This document shows positions 16,569 to 27,096 of a stretch of DNA of 64,000 nucleotides, piece after piece. The notes beneath the pieces were generated by a model that had not been told where the DNA came from, searched no databases, and saw only the letters and a program-made list of their open reading frames with translations. The DNA is from CAVQRC01 sp963715045. Lineage in GTDB: Bacteria; Planctomycetota; Planctomycetia; Pirellulales; Lacipirellulaceae. Location: NCBI GenBank assembly GCA_963715045.1, contig CAVQRC010000021.1, forward strand, positions 1-64,000, in the 5' to 3' direction. Both the position numbers and the translations under genes were made by a program. Positions within the stretch are counted from its first letter, which is position 1; every line of letters starts with the position of its first letter.

Positions 16569-19500
16569 CTACGGAAACAACTCGACCGCGACGTGCACTT
16601 TCCCGTCGTCGTCTTTGAAACGATGGGTGACGAGCAACCGGTCGTTGGCGACAAAGGTCACCTCGGAAACCGCCAGGTCTTCGGTGATGTCCAGGGCCAG
16701 TTCGCCCGCGTCGAGGGCCCAGATCTTGATCGGCCCCGTTTCGGCCGAGGTGGCCAGATAGCGGTCGTCGTGCGAGAACGATCCAGAGACGGTCTGGTCG
16801 GCGTGGCCTTCGAGGGTGAGAACCGTTTTCCCGCTGGCGATGTGCCAGAGGAGAATCCTGTTGTCCTCACCGACGAGCGCCAGATGCTCGCCGTTGGAAC
16901 TGACCGCCAGCAGGTGCGCGATTTGTGGTACGACAACAGGTGCGCCGAACGTCTCGGTATCCCAGACGAGCAACCTGTTGGGGCCATGGTTCACGCATGC
17001 CGCCAGCGTCCTGCCGTCCGGCGAAACGAGAATGTCGGGAACGTTGATGTCCAGGAACTCTTTGGAATCGGAGATTGCATACGGGATCTTCACCTCCAGC
17101 GAGGGGATACCTCTGATGTCGAGGCTGCCCTCCACCCCGCTGGTCGCGATCCACTCATTTCGGGGATGAAACGCGAGTGAATGCTTCTCGGGAAAGTCGC
17201 CGTCGATGGTCGCCACCTCCTCTAAAGTACGGCGGTCTATCAAGGTGAACTGTTCCTTGCCGCCACGAATGCGTGTCGTAGCCAGCCATTTGCCATCGGG
17301 CGAAATCACGAGTCGCTTGAGCATCGTCCCCGCCGGTGGCTCCATGACGGTTTCTGAGAGAATGCCATTGGAGATAACGAGCCGAACCCCCTGATCGCTT
17401 TCGAGATAAACAGCTTGTTGTCCGTCCTGCGTGCTTGACAAAGGAGTCGCCATCTCGGCACTTCGCAATTCAGCGAGCGACCTCTCGGACTGGCTGCTGC
17501 CCAGAACGGATGTGATGCGGGCCGTGCCGTCCTCACCGGCGCTCAGAATCAGCCGCGTGTCGGCGATGAATTTAACGTCCCAGGTGCAACGCCCATGGCC
17601 GACAACCTTTCGCCAGATGCGATACTTGCCGGTGTCATCGCGGCGGTAGATCCGCATGAACGGGTCTTTTCCAGCTGCCACGAGAAACTCGCCGTCCGCC
17701 GAGAAATCCAGGCTGCGAACCCAACCATCAAAGTCGGCCAGCTGCCATTCGCGTGCCGGAGGGTTGCCCGCTGCAGCGTCGTCCGGCCCGTCGCGGTCCG
17801 GTTGTCCGTCGGGCTCTCTTGACGGCGCGAAAGCCGCGGAACTGAGAAACCGGATCAGATCCCTACTGTCGCCGCTGGCAAGCAGACCGTCGACCGGGTT
17901 GACCGCCACCGCGAGGCCCATCCCCTCACTGGTCTTGAATACTTCAAGTTGTTTGCCGTCGCGTGCATCCCACAGCCCACACCGGTGATCGTGGCTGATC
18001 GATACAAATCGGTTCCCATCGGCCAGGAATTCCAGGTCGCGTACCCAATCGGTGTGAAACGGGATGCGACGCAGGATCTCAAACGTCGCCATATCCCAGA
18101 CGAGGATGTCGCCACCCTCGCCCGCAGAGACGAAATACTTGCCGTTTGGAGACGCGGCCAGACACAAGACATCTTTGGTGTGCCCTGCGAGCGATCTGGT
18201 CTTGTGCGGAGGCAGTTGCTCCTGGAGTGGACGGAGGTCCCAGGCCGAGAGTTCGCCGTTGTCCGATCCCACCAGCAACGTCTGTTCATCGGGAGAAACC
18301 ACGATCGCGTTGACTTGACCGGAAGAACCCGCCAGACAGGCAAGCTGTTTCTGCGTCGCAATGTCGAAGATGCGGACGGTTCGATCGTGGCTGCCAGTGA
18401 TCAGCTGTTGCGTGCCCGGCACATACGCGACCGTACTGACATCTCCCTTGTGACCGGGAAAGACTTTCACGTGCCGTTTGTATTTCTCCCACAAGAAGTG
18501 CCAGCCGAAGTCGCGCTCCCCGGCGGCCATCGAGGGGGGCAGGTATCGCTCCAGGCGGTGCCGCGCGTCTTCGAATCTTCCTTCGTCGAACAGATGGCTC
18601 GTCAGGCGGATGTCGGCCAGGTACCGCTGGCGTTGCATGGCTGCTTCACGCCGCTCAGCGTCTTGGCGAAGCCGCTCAGCATCCCGTCGAAGCCGCTCGT
18701 TGACCGCCAGTTCGCCTGCCAGGCGATTGGCGTGCCACAATCGCCGATCGTGAGCGTCGTCGCGCTGAGCATCACGACGGCGAGCAACGCGGCTGCGATT
18801 CGATTGAGCCGAATCCACTTCAGCGACCTTCCCAGCATTCCCAGCGGTCGTGCGTGGGTGGCTTCGCCGGCGAGAAAGCGGCGAAGATCGGCCGCCAGAT
18901 CACGCACCGTGGCGTACCGATCTTCGACACGCTTTTCGAGACATTTGGCGGTGATGGCGGCAAGATCGGGCGAGAGTCCCAATCGCAGTTTGCGGGGATC
19001 GGTTGGAAGTCGATCGCGGACGGCGATGAGTGTCGCCATATCGCTCGCTTCACGAAACGGCGGGCGGCAAGTCAACAGCTCGTACAGAATCGCGCCCAAT
19101 CCGTAGACATCGGTACGCGGATCCGGATCGCCGGCGGACAGGTCGGTTTGCTCCGGAGCCATGTACGACGGCGTCCCGATGACGCCGCCGGACTGCGACT
19201 TGCTGGCGTCGGCCGTCGTGAGCTTGGCAAGGCCGAAGTCGGTAATCCTGGGCCTCCACGCGGATTGCGATTGCCGTGGTGCGGCCGTTGAGGGGACCGC
19301 GTCGATCGGCTCGGCCGCGAGGTTACTCCTCGGTTGGCGGCGGCTCCAGATCGGCGGCCTCGGAAACCATCAGGATGTTGCCTGGCTTCAAGTCACGGTG
19401 CAGCACGCCGCGGGCATGGGCATGCGCGACCGCGTCCGCGAGTTGCAGGAGCAGGCCCGCTGCCATCCGCTCGCTGACCGCCGTGGGTTGCTTCTTGATC

Positions 19501-20018
19501 CACCGGGCGAGCGAATCGGCATCGCAATACTCGGCCGCGATGTAGGAAACGGGATCGTCGAAGCTGACTTCAAACACCGGGACGATCCCAGGATGACTCA
19601 GCAGCGCTGCGGCGCGGGCTTCGAGCTCGAACCGCTTTCGCATGTTGCCAGTCAGGAGTGCCTCGGGCCGAGGTACTTTGAGGGCCACGTCGCGGGCCAA
19701 CTCCGGGTCGCGGGCATGAAACACGACCCCGCTGCTACCGCGGCCCAGCTCTCGGACGATTTCGAACCGCCCGATTCGCTCCGGGAGGGGAGCCGTCGGA
19801 TCACCACCAATCGACTCGCTGTCGGCGAATCTCCGGTCGGCTTCGTCGCGGCTGCGCCGTGCTCGATCGATGTGGCGGATGACGTCTGACCCTTCCAGCC
19901 GTTCGGCGATTTCTTGACTCGACAGGGGCGATTCGCCGTGAGAATCGGAAGAAGAGGGCGGATCGGCGTCGTTCTCTGGTCGCTGCGGTTCGTCTTCGTG
20001 TTCGTGTGAACTCGTCAT
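16569..20018 (-). CDS. serine/threonine protein kinase with WD40 repeats, two frameshifts
   Basis: A kinase of about 1,150 residues if the breaks are closed. The N-terminal segment (20018 to ~19325) has ELGRGSSGVVF, the ATP lysine in VALKVPRP and the catalytic loop VLHRDLKPGN. After a break at ~19325 come ITDFGLAKL and YMAPEQTDLS. A membrane helix (AAALLAVVMLSATTLTI) ends near a second break at ~18745. The rest, read continuously to 16569, starts with a charged helical region and contains WD40-type propeller blades (e.g. LITGSHDRTVRIFD, YFVSAGEGGDILVWD). This membrane-anchored eukaryotic-type kinase with a sensory propeller is common in planctomycetes; substrates are unknown. All catalytic motifs are intact. 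The first break fits a one-base insertion. Start is ATG 20018. Confidence 0.85.
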
Positions 20019-20054
20019 CCGCCAAGCCTTGCCTGCTGCCATGAGACGTCGCCG

Positions 20055-21866
20055 TTACCGTTTGCGAGGCGCAGCAACATCGAACCACCCGATCAGCATT
20101 TCCTGCCACGTCTGCTCACCCCACCGGACGGCCGCTGCCGGATCCGGATTGGCAGGATTCTCCGCGGAATTGTCGAAGTGGGCCGTGCAATGCATTTCGG
20201 CACCACGAGGAATGTCGAGCGGCTGATCGAGAATGAACGATGTCTGCCAGTTGAAATCGTATTGCGGCACGTCGAGGAGGACCTGGCGACGACCGTCCGG
20301 GTACCGCAGCTCGTAACGGAACGACTTGCCGCGCATGTGCATGTGAGGAAACAGCGAAAGCAACTGAACGGGTTCGTCGAAGGGAGACTCCGCGGTCACG
20401 CGATAGTTGGGCGCGTGGGGCGGAATCTCAAAATCCGTATTGATCGCATTGGTGGTCCAACAGTGATGGGTGACTTCTGACTCGTCGATGAAGATCAGTC
20501 CCAGGCTGCTGCGATCCTGCTGGGCCGTGCCGATCGGCGTGTAATGCATTTCGAAGATCAGTTTCGAGCCGGCTGGAATCTTTCGCGCCCAGCCAACAGG
20601 CAACTGCTGCGGACGCGTTCCGGGAGCAAATCCACAAAGCAGCTCGTAGGCACCGATGTTGCTGCTTTTCGCTTGAGGCGACTTGATGTAGACGATGATG
20701 TGGTGCACCACCTGACGGTTTCCCGGGCGGCACTCGGCCATGCTGACCCATCTATCCTGCTCGAAGCCGGGGTCGACTTCGTAATACCGGTAGTCTTCCA
20801 CGCCACTGGCCTTGATGTCGACCGGTTGTTCGGCCATGTGGATCACCTGGTCCGGCTCGCGAGGCATGAACCACTTGCTGTGGAATTGAAGGGGCGGGGG
20901 AAGTTCCTGCGGATCGCCCTCAGGGCAGCCACTCTCGACCCATGCAGCAATCAGCGCTCGTTCCTCGTCACTCAATCGGTTTTCGTTGGAAAAGTGCCCA
21001 TATCGGGGATCTGCGTGCCAGGGCGGCATCCGTCCTTCGCGAACGACCTCGGCAATCATCTCTCCCCAACCGGCCGCCTCGTCGTAATGGGTCAGCGCGA
21101 AAGGAGCGATCTGCCCGTCGCGATGACATTCCACGCACCGCCGCTGAAAGAGCCGGGAAATCTGCCTGGCGTAGGTGACGTTCGCCCCGGCTTGCGGCTT
21201 GCGGGGCCGGCCAATCAAGCAGCCCTTGGCGGCGGTCACGGGCACCGAGACCGGCTTTCCAGCCAGCAGTTCCTCGAGGGCGATGGCCAGATCGCCCCGT
21301 TTGGGGGCGGGTGCGGCCAGGCCGACTCCCGATCCGAACGTAAACTGTCCATCGACTCGCCCTCGGTAGCGGATCCGCCGCTGCTCGTCGAGGACGAACA
21401 CCTCGGGCGTTCGCGTGGCCTGGAACAGGTCGGCAACCCGGCAGTCGGAGTCCCTGAGGATCGCAAATGTGACACGGTGCTCGCGGGCAAAGTCGGCAAT
21501 CTCGCTGAGCGAGTCTTGCACATTGGGAAAGACTGCCCAGAATGCGACTCCCTCGGGACCAAACTTCTCCCTCAGCTCTTCGAGTTTCGGGCCATACAGC
21601 TTGGCAAGCGGACACTCCGTCCCGAGGAATGCCACGACGACGAGCCGCTCCTGGATGTCCGAAAGGGACTGCGGACGTCCCGCGACGTCGTGGAGTGTGA
21701 AGTTTTCAATGCGACGTGCGGAGACCGATGCGGTGAGTGGGGACGGTTCGGTGGCGGAGAGAGTCAACACGCCGATGGCGTACAACAGCGTCACCTGCCC
21801 AAGCCGTTTCAAAAACGCCCAACCGCCGAAACGTTTCGCCCTCAGCGATTTCGTCGACTCACCCAT
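20055..21866 (-). CDS. redoxin-cytochrome c-monooxygenase-like multidomain protein
   Basis: A protein of 603 residues in three parts. After a signal segment (~23-40) comes a thioredoxin/peroxiredoxin-like domain (FTLHDVAGRPQSLSDI, VVVAFLGTECPLAKLYGP, with one cysteine rather than CxxC). Next is a cytochrome-like CVECH motif (RRCVECHRDGQIAPF) with GRMPPWHADPRYGHF. The C-terminal half resembles copper type II ascorbate-dependent monooxygenases, with histidine-rich segments (VVHHIIVYIK, FEMHYTPIG, LFPHMHMRGKSF). By recall this architecture is frequent in planctomycetes and acidobacteria; the substrate is unknown. The frame is open 73 codons further upstream into the simple repeat at 21896-21961, so ATG 21866 is chosen. 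Confidence 0.85.
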   Translation of the reverse strand: MGESTKSLRAKRFGGWAFLKRLGQVTLLYAIGVLTLSATEPSPLTASVSARRIENFTLHDVAGRPQSLSDIQERLVVVAFLGTECPLAKLYGPKLEELREKFGPEGVAFWAVFPNVQDSLSEIADFAREHRVTFAILRDSDCRVADLFQATRTPEVFVLDEQRRIRYRGRVDGQFTFGSGVGLAAPAPKRGDLAIALEELLAGKPVSVPVTAAKGCLIGRPRKPQAGANVTYARQISRLFQRRCVECHRDGQIAPFALTHYDEAAGWGEMIAEVVREGRMPPWHADPRYGHFSNENRLSDEERALIAAWVESGCPEGDPQELPPPLQFHSKWFMPREPDQVIHMAEQPVDIKASGVEDYRYYEVDPGFEQDRWVSMAECRPGNRQVVHHIIVYIKSPQAKSSNIGAYELLCGFAPGTRPQQLPVGWARKIPAGSKLIFEMHYTPIGTAQQDRSSLGLIFIDESEVTHHCWTTNAINTDFEIPPHAPNYRVTAESPFDEPVQLLSLFPHMHMRGKSFRYELRYPDGRRQVLLDVPQYDFNWQTSFILDQPLDIPRGAEMHCTAHFDNSAENPANPDPAAAVRWGEQTWQEMLIGWFDVAAPRKR

Positions 21867-21895
21867 TGGTCCAGTCACCCTTTCACTTTCCCGAT

Positions 21896-21961
21896 CTGCC
21901 ACCCTCCAGCCTCCACCCTCCAGCCTCCACCCTCCAGCCTCCAGCCTCCAGCCTCCAGCCC
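21896..21961. repeat. simple repeat of CTCCAGCCTCCA-type units
   Basis: About 66 bases of reiterated CCTCCAGCCTCCACC. It lies immediately after the stop codon of the oxidoreductase gene (21962) and before the redoxin gene start. Confidence 0.85.
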
Positions 21962-22964
21962 TCAAATCCGCACCAGTTGCTTGCCGATATTCGCACCCCG
22001 CAGCATTTCCATGAACGCCGTGGGGGCGCTTTCGATACCTTCGCTGATCCGCTCGCGATACTTCAATTCGCCTGAGCCGACCCATCGCGTGAGCTCGGCC
22101 AGTGCTTCACCGTAGCGGTTCGCAAAATCGAACACGAGAAACCCCCGAACCGTTGCCCGCTTGACGATCAAGTGCCAGAACAGACGCGGACCGACCGGTC
22201 GCTGCTCGGCGTTGTACTGCGAGATCTGACCACAGATGCCGACGCGGGCGCCGACGTTCAAGCGGGGAAAAACCGCATCGGTGATCGGCCCTCCGACGTT
22301 GTCGAAGTACACGTCGACACCGGCGGGGCAGAGTCTGCGGAAGGCGTCGTGGTAATTGTCGGTGGTCTTGTAGTTGAAGCCTCCGTCGAAACCAAGTTCG
22401 TCGGTGAGGTAGCGGATCTTGTCGTCCGACCCCGCCACTCCGATGGTGCGGCAGCCTTTGATCCGGGCGAGCTGGCCGACCGTCGAACCGACGGCACCGG
22501 CCGCTCCTGAAACCACGACCGACTCGCCATCCTGGACCTGGCACACTTCAAGCAGCCCGAAATAGGCCGTCAGACCCGGCATTCCGAGCACGTGCAGAGC
22601 CGTCGAAACGGGCGCGACTTCCGGATCAATCCGGCGTACGCCGCGTCCGTCGCTGACGGCATACTCCTGCCAGCCGAACATGCCCGACACGTAGCTCCCC
22701 TTCGGCGAAGTCGGCGTGGTTCGACCGCAGGACCCGGCCGACTCCTTCACCAACCATGACCTCGCCGATACCTATCGGTTCGCGGTAAGACGGAACGTCA
22801 TTCATCAGCCCCCGCATGTAGGGATCGACCGAGAGATATTCGAGCGCGACGAGAAATTCGTGGGGACCCGGAGCGGGGCAGTCAACCGCGACCAGTTCGA
22901 AATCGGAATCCTGGGGAAATCCCTGCGGCCGGGCCGCGAGTCGGATCTGTCGATTGACACTCAT
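21962..22964 (-). CDS. NADP-dependent oxidoreductase (MDR family), one frameshift
   Basis: Medium-chain dehydrogenase/reductase of the zinc-independent, leukotriene-B4-dehydrogenase/CurA-like group, ~333 residues once repaired. The N-terminal part (RQIRLAARPQGFPQDSDFEL, VDPYMRGLMND) and the C-terminal part (AAGAVGSTVGQLARIKGCR as nucleotide-binding loop, FDNVGG, ICGQISQYN) lie in different frames. They join cleanly at an extra G in GAAGGGGAGC near 22695. It would reduce an alpha,beta-unsaturated carbonyl with NADPH; the substrate is unknown. The start is 3 bases after the stop of the YdjC gene, so the two are an operon. Confidence 0.88.
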
Positions 22965-22967
22965 CGG

Positions 22968-24098
22968 TTACTGCTCCCTGGCGGGAATCATCGCGCGGAA
23001 TTCTCTCCAATCGATGATCTTCACGCCGAGCCGCTCTATTTCGTCGCGGAGCTGCGGGTCGGTGAACATCCGACGATCGCTGTCGCGCATCGCGGCGCTA
23101 CCGGTTATCGCCCTCAATTCATCATCGTCGTAGCCGCAGTGGATGATGATTTCGGTCACCCCGGGCGGCAGATCACGAAAAGCCTCGAGGTACGCGGCCC
23201 GTCGTTCGCCGTGCGGCCGATTGTCATAAAACTGGACGACACGATCGAGAATCGGCAGATTCTGCCCATCCAACAGCGGCAGCATCTCACTCGCTTTGGC
23301 AGCCAACGCCGGAAACAACTTGGCTGCGGGCACATCGAATTCCCGCAGGAAGAGCACGGGCAGGTCGTACTCGAGTCCGAGCCGAACATAAACCTCGATC
23401 AGATCGGGTCGCACGAGCAACGCGCCCATGTGCGTGTCGAGGTGGCTGAGCGGAATTCCAAACTGTTTCGCCCGATCGATCTGGGCCCGCAATTCTGCCG
23501 CAACGTGTTCCGCCTTCGCATTCAGAGCAACGTCCTGGGTACCGTCCCACAGGTAGCCGTCTTTGTCGACGAGGCTGGGAACCTGCGAGGCCGGGAGGAC
23601 CGGTCCCCAGCGGTAGTCTGACCATTCGGAATTGAGCGTCAGGTGGATTCCATAGTCACCCTGTGGATGTTCGCGGGCGTACTTCGCAAATTCGACGAAC
23701 CACGGGCACGGCACCATGATGCTCGCTGACGAGACGATCCCGTTCTGCATTCCGTCGATGGTGCCCCGATTCGCGGAGTGCGACATCCCGGCGTCATCGG
23801 CGTGGATGATGACGTAGCGGGTGCTGCCGTCGGCATCCGTCTTCTCGTCGGCGTGTTGGGCCTCCGTCGCTTGGGCATCGATTTTTGCCTGAATCTGGAC
23901 ATCGGGATCGGCCGCCCGACGGAGAGGATCCACATGCTTGACGAGATCTGGGACGGCGATTTCCAGTTTGTCAGGAATCGGCAGGAGATTCGGGCGCTCG
24001 GCGGCTGCGGAACTCCTCGTCGCCAGGAACACCAGGGCCGCCATTGTGGAGACGATCGCGAAAATCTGCCGTAAAGACGCTCCACCACGTCGCTGCAT
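22968..24098 (-). CDS. YdjC/ChbG-family carbohydrate deacetylase, secreted
   Basis: A 376-residue protein with an N-terminal signal peptide (IFAIVSTMAALVFLATRSSA). The YdjC domain starts at ~95: VIIHADDAGMSHSANRGTID supplies the metal-binding DD, HLTLNSEW and HLDTHMGAL the histidines. The family removes N-acetyl groups from oligosaccharides such as chitobiose or from hopanoid and lipid precursors. The substrate here is unknown and the signal peptide places it outside the cytoplasm. Residues ~40-90 form an extra charged linker. Followed after 3 bases by the MDR oxidoreductase. Confidence 0.9.
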   Translation of the reverse strand: MQRRGGASLRQIFAIVSTMAALVFLATRSSAAAERPNLLPIPDKLEIAVPDLVKHVDPLRRAADPDVQIQAKIDAQATEAQHADEKTDADGSTRYVIIHADDAGMSHSANRGTIDGMQNGIVSSASIMVPCPWFVEFAKYAREHPQGDYGIHLTLNSEWSDYRWGPVLPASQVPSLVDKDGYLWDGTQDVALNAKAEHVAAELRAQIDRAKQFGIPLSHLDTHMGALLVRPDLIEVYVRLGLEYDLPVLFLREFDVPAAKLFPALAAKASEMLPLLDGQNLPILDRVVQFYDNRPHGERRAAYLEAFRDLPPGVTEIIIHCGYDDDELRAITGSAAMRDSDRRMFTDPQLRDEIERLGVKIIDWREFRAMIPAREQ

Positions 24099-24239
24099 CG
24101 CTCCGCTCCCGTAGACGGTGACCCTTGGAATACCAGACTTGATCTCGAATCGGCCGCATTATAGCCGGTTGCCTCACTGGGGGGATCCTGCTGCGATTTA
24201 CGCGGAGTCGGAGACAAAGGAGGGAATGGCAGAGGATGG

Positions 24240-25004
24240 CTACCTCTCGTACGGCTCCTGGACGGCGTCCCTGATGGCAATTGAGAGTCGTTCGTCATTT
24301 CCTCCACGTACAGCGACGGCCACCTTGTAGTCGGGATCAACCTCCGGCTGACTGAACTGCCACGCTGACGGCGAATCCCGGCAGCCCTCGTGAAACTCGA
24401 TCTGCACGTCCCGGTCCGGCGACCTCACGAAGCTGAACCCCCTCAGGGACCGGCTCAACCCGGTGCCGCAGGCTTTGATATAAGCTTCCTTGAGTGTCCA
24501 AATTTCAAAGAAAACGGCTGGTTGGTCGGCAGCCGACGCCGACTCCACAGCGGCCGCCTCGGCGGGCGAGAAATTGCGGCGGGCGATCGAGAGGAGCCCC
24601 ACCTGTCGATCAATTGGCTCACAATCCACGCCGATATCGCGACCGAACGACACGCCGCAGATCGCCAGACCGGCGCTGTGCGAGAGGTTGAACCGCAGGC
24701 CATGCGGGTTCTGTCGCGGCACGAGATCCGGCTTTCCGTGCTCCCCGCTGGCAAATTCCAGGTCGGCGGCCGGCTCGTCGAGATATCTGGCCAGCGTCGT
24801 ACGAAGTAAGATCCGCGAGAGATGAAACAGGCGGCGATCCTGCTCGAAGACGAATCGGTCGCGGCGGACCCGCTCTGCCGCCGACAGCACGGCGGGAAAC
24901 ACTTCGAGCCAGCCGTCGGCAAGAGCGTCTGCGACACGAACATACCAGAGGTCGACGTCTCTGGTCGCAAGATCCTGGCAGTGCGGTGAGGGAGGCCTCG
25001 GCAT
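24240..25004 (-). CDS. 4'-phosphopantetheinyl transferase, Sfp type
   Basis: A 254-residue enzyme that transfers phosphopantetheine from CoA to acyl or peptidyl carrier proteins. Family motifs are visible: GKPDLVPR, RFNLSHSAGLAICGVS, IGVDCEPIDR (Mg-binding D and E) and FFEIWTLKEAYIKACGTGLS with the catalytic W-x-x-K-E-A. The length is typical of Sfp/AcpT2 proteins acting on secondary metabolism or fatty-acid carrier proteins. No carrier protein or synthase is in the window. It lies between the YdjC gene and an SRPBCC protein on the same strand. Confidence 0.92.
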   Translation of the reverse strand: MPRPPSPHCQDLATRDVDLWYVRVADALADGWLEVFPAVLSAAERVRRDRFVFEQDRRLFHLSRILLRTTLARYLDEPAADLEFASGEHGKPDLVPRQNPHGLRFNLSHSAGLAICGVSFGRDIGVDCEPIDRQVGLLSIARRNFSPAEAAAVESASAADQPAVFFEIWTLKEAYIKACGTGLSRSLRGFSFVRSPDRDVQIEFHEGCRDSPSAWQFSQPEVDPDYKVAVAVRGGNDERLSIAIRDAVQEPYER

Positions 25005-25064
25005 GCTCAGTCCATCTGCCTACTCGAGTGGAAAACGCCTCCGACGTGTGGCCGTCCGCTCCGT

Positions 25065-25514
25065 TCAAGTGGCGTCTCGGAGATACCATCGGGTGGCTAA
25101 CTTGCGATACGTAAACATCAGATACAGGTTGGCCCGAGCGAACAGGATTCGCGTCACGATCCCGCGGCAGCCCGCCTGATGCTCGTACTCGATGTGCTCA
25201 TGGATTCGTGTGGTTCTGTCCGACTCCGAAACAAACGTATGCGTGTGCTCCCACTTTCGGGCCGGTCCTTCGGCTTGAACATCGGTGAAACCATTCGGCG
25301 AGACATCTCGGTGGATTGCTTTCCAACGCAACGGCAGCGGGCCGACCCACAGCGTGAAAGTCGATACCGACCCCTCCGCGAGGGGTTCGATCGCGTGCAG
25401 TTGCACGATCGTCGGGGGAGGCGTCAAGCGTTTCAAGGCGGACGTATCGCGATGGAATTCGCGGACCGCCTCGAGCGGAGCGTTCACCAGGAATGTGTAC
25501 TCAAAAACGGGCAT
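25065..25514 (-). CDS. SRPBCC-family protein
   Basis: About 149 residues with the START-like SRPBCC fold. The opening FEYTFLVNAPLEAVREFHRD and the tail KWEHTHTFVSESDRTTRIHE are typical of planctomycete/cyanobacterial cyclase-dehydrase-like proteins. Such proteins bind a hydrophobic ligand; none is predictable here. ATG 25514 is chosen because the conserved strand begins at the second residue. The 35 codons upstream are open but not conserved in character. Confidence 0.8.
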   Translation of the reverse strand: MPVFEYTFLVNAPLEAVREFHRDTSALKRLTPPPTIVQLHAIEPLAEGSVSTFTLWVGPLPLRWKAIHRDVSPNGFTDVQAEGPARKWEHTHTFVSESDRTTRIHEHIEYEHQAGCRGIVTRILFARANLYLMFTYRKLATRWYLRDAT

Positions 25515-25836
25515 CTTGGAGTTTCCCGAACCTGCCGCATGTGCCCTGCAGGGCCTGGTCATGGCAGGACTCGCCATCGTTCGCCGACGTGGCAAAGGCA
25601 ACCACCCAGCGAACCACAATTCAACCTCGTGGAGGGGGCTAGCCGGCCAGCCTGCCCCCTGTTTCTTACGCGGTCACTCTCGTGGGCTGGCACTGCTCGC
25701 GACATTGGACGAAGGCCTGTCCGCGCAACTTCAGAACTCGCGCTGCCACGGGTCACGCTGCCACGGGTCACGCTGCCACGGATGGCACTGCCGCTGACCG
25801 TGAAGCGGAGCGAACCCGCTGCCGGACATCGGCGGC
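25515..25836. other. intergenic region with 15-bp tandem repeat
   Basis: No gene recognised. It holds a 15-base tandem repeat, CGCTGCCACGGGTCA, in about 2.8 copies at 25741-25782. The rest looks unremarkable. Confidence 0.6.
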
Positions 25837-26040
25837 TCAGCTCCCGCCTGCCTCCTGGGCTTCGCGTTGCATCGTCTGCATGTGCTCTTGCCGTCGCTTC
25901 TCGATTTCTGCAGGGTCGTCGCTTAATTTGCGTTCCTCGCTGCTGCAGCCTACCACCAGCAGGCAACCGATAAGGAGCGGCGCTTCCACCACGAATCGCA
26001 GCCAACACTGCGGGTCACCAATCGCTCGGACAAATCTCAT
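25837..26040 (-). CDS. small lipoprotein
   Basis: A 67-residue product. The hydrophobic segment ends in LLVVGCSS, a lipobox with Cys at ~32. A short charged helical tail follows (EKRRQEHMQTMQREAQEAGG). It lies 75 bases after the DUF1559 gene on the same strand, the usual place for such lipoproteins in planctomycetes. Function unknown. Confidence 0.65.
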   Translation of the reverse strand: MRFVRAIGDPQCWLRFVVEAPLLIGCLLVVGCSSEERKLSDDPAEIEKRRQEHMQTMQREAQEAGGS

Positions 26041-26115
26041 GACAAAACTCCAGGAAGCAGCAGGGGGCCGTAATAACTTCGCGTGTAACGTAACGGGTTA
26101 CAGATGTCGCCCGGC

Positions 26116-27096
26116 CTACCGACCGGTGACGACCGGGCCGTTTCGCGTGCCCATATCCAGCCACAGTTGCCGATCAACATCCCCGCCGAAAGTCTGCACG
26201 CTGCCGTCACACATCACCACGTTCACAACCCCGTTGTGGTAGCTCGTGGCTGGCGAAATGATGTCCCACCAGTCGCCCGACTTCCAGCACACGGCATTCG
26301 GGGGCTGAATGTGGTTGTACCAGTTTCGCCAGATGGTACCCTCCGTCCAGGGATAGCCCCGCCACCTCCAGGACTGACTCCAGGGGACGGGTGACGACCG
26401 CCAGTCCATTTGGGCCAGGGCATCCCACGCTGCCTGGGGATTGGTACGGGGAATGCCACTGCGTTCGAAGCAGTCGATCAGCGGGTGCGGGGGAGCCTCG
26501 GTGTTCACTCCATAACCGTTGACGACTTCGGCGAACGCAACCGTCTTGCTCAACCCATCGAGAATCTGGCCGGACCGCAGCGTACCGATACCGGGGTAGC
26601 TTAAGACCCGACCTTCAGGGCCGAAGACTCCGTCCCATTCGCGCCGCATGGCCACCCAGCTTCCCGCATTGGCGTGATAGTTGGTCCAGCCCATGTCGGT
26701 GTCCAGTCCCTGCTGCGGATCGGTCGGGCAGAGCAATACCACGGGCTGGGTTCGGGCCAGGCCGTAATTCAAAGTCGACCAGGGGGAGTCCGCCAGATCG
26801 AACTCGTCGTACAGGACCTGTTCCTCGTAATACGGCATGAGCTGGGTATGGGGCGAGTAATAAGGCGCCGTAACCCCGAAAGTACCGAGCGAGCCGCTGG
26901 GAAATACCTGCCGCGCACTTTCAAAGTTGTGCATCGCCAGTCCGAGTTGCTTCAAGTGGTTCTGGCACTGCGATCGCCGGGCGCTCTCTCGGGCGCTCTG
27001 TACGGCGGGCAACAACAGGGCCACCAGGATCCCGATGATCGCGATCACGACCAGTAGCTCGACAAGCGTGAAGCCTCGTCTCTCGGTGGATTGCAT
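26116..27096 (-). CDS. DUF1559 pseudopilin-like protein
   Basis: A 326-residue DUF1559 protein. The prepilin leader is RRGFTLVELLVVIAIIGILV (~6-25), followed by LLPAVQSARESARRSQC. Near the C-terminus, SYHNGVVNVVMCDGSVQTFG is the H-x9-DG motif. Shorter than the copy at 2311. It is divergent from the UspA-GspE fusion across a 360-base gap. The neighbouring GspE-type ATPase and a third DUF1559 gene downstream hint at a pseudopilus-like assembly locus. Confidence 0.93.
   Translation of the reverse strand: MQSTERRGFTLVELLVVIAIIGILVALLLPAVQSARESARRSQCQNHLKQLGLAMHNFESARQVFPSGSLGTFGVTAPYYSPHTQLMPYYEEQVLYDEFDLADSPWSTLNYGLARTQPVVLLCPTDPQQGLDTDMGWTNYHANAGSWVAMRREWDGVFGPEGRVLSYPGIGTLRSGQILDGLSKTVAFAEVVNGYGVNTEAPPHPLIDCFERSGIPRTNPQAAWDALAQMDWRSSPVPWSQSWRWRGYPWTEGTIWRNWYNHIQPPNAVCWKSGDWWDIISPATSYHNGVVNVVMCDGSVQTFGGDVDRQLWLDMGTRNGPVVTGR

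Noticed and set aside
20544..22115. Plus-strand open frame (about 523 codons) opposite the redoxin/cytochrome gene
   Set aside because: Antisense shadow that also runs through the CTCCAG simple repeat.
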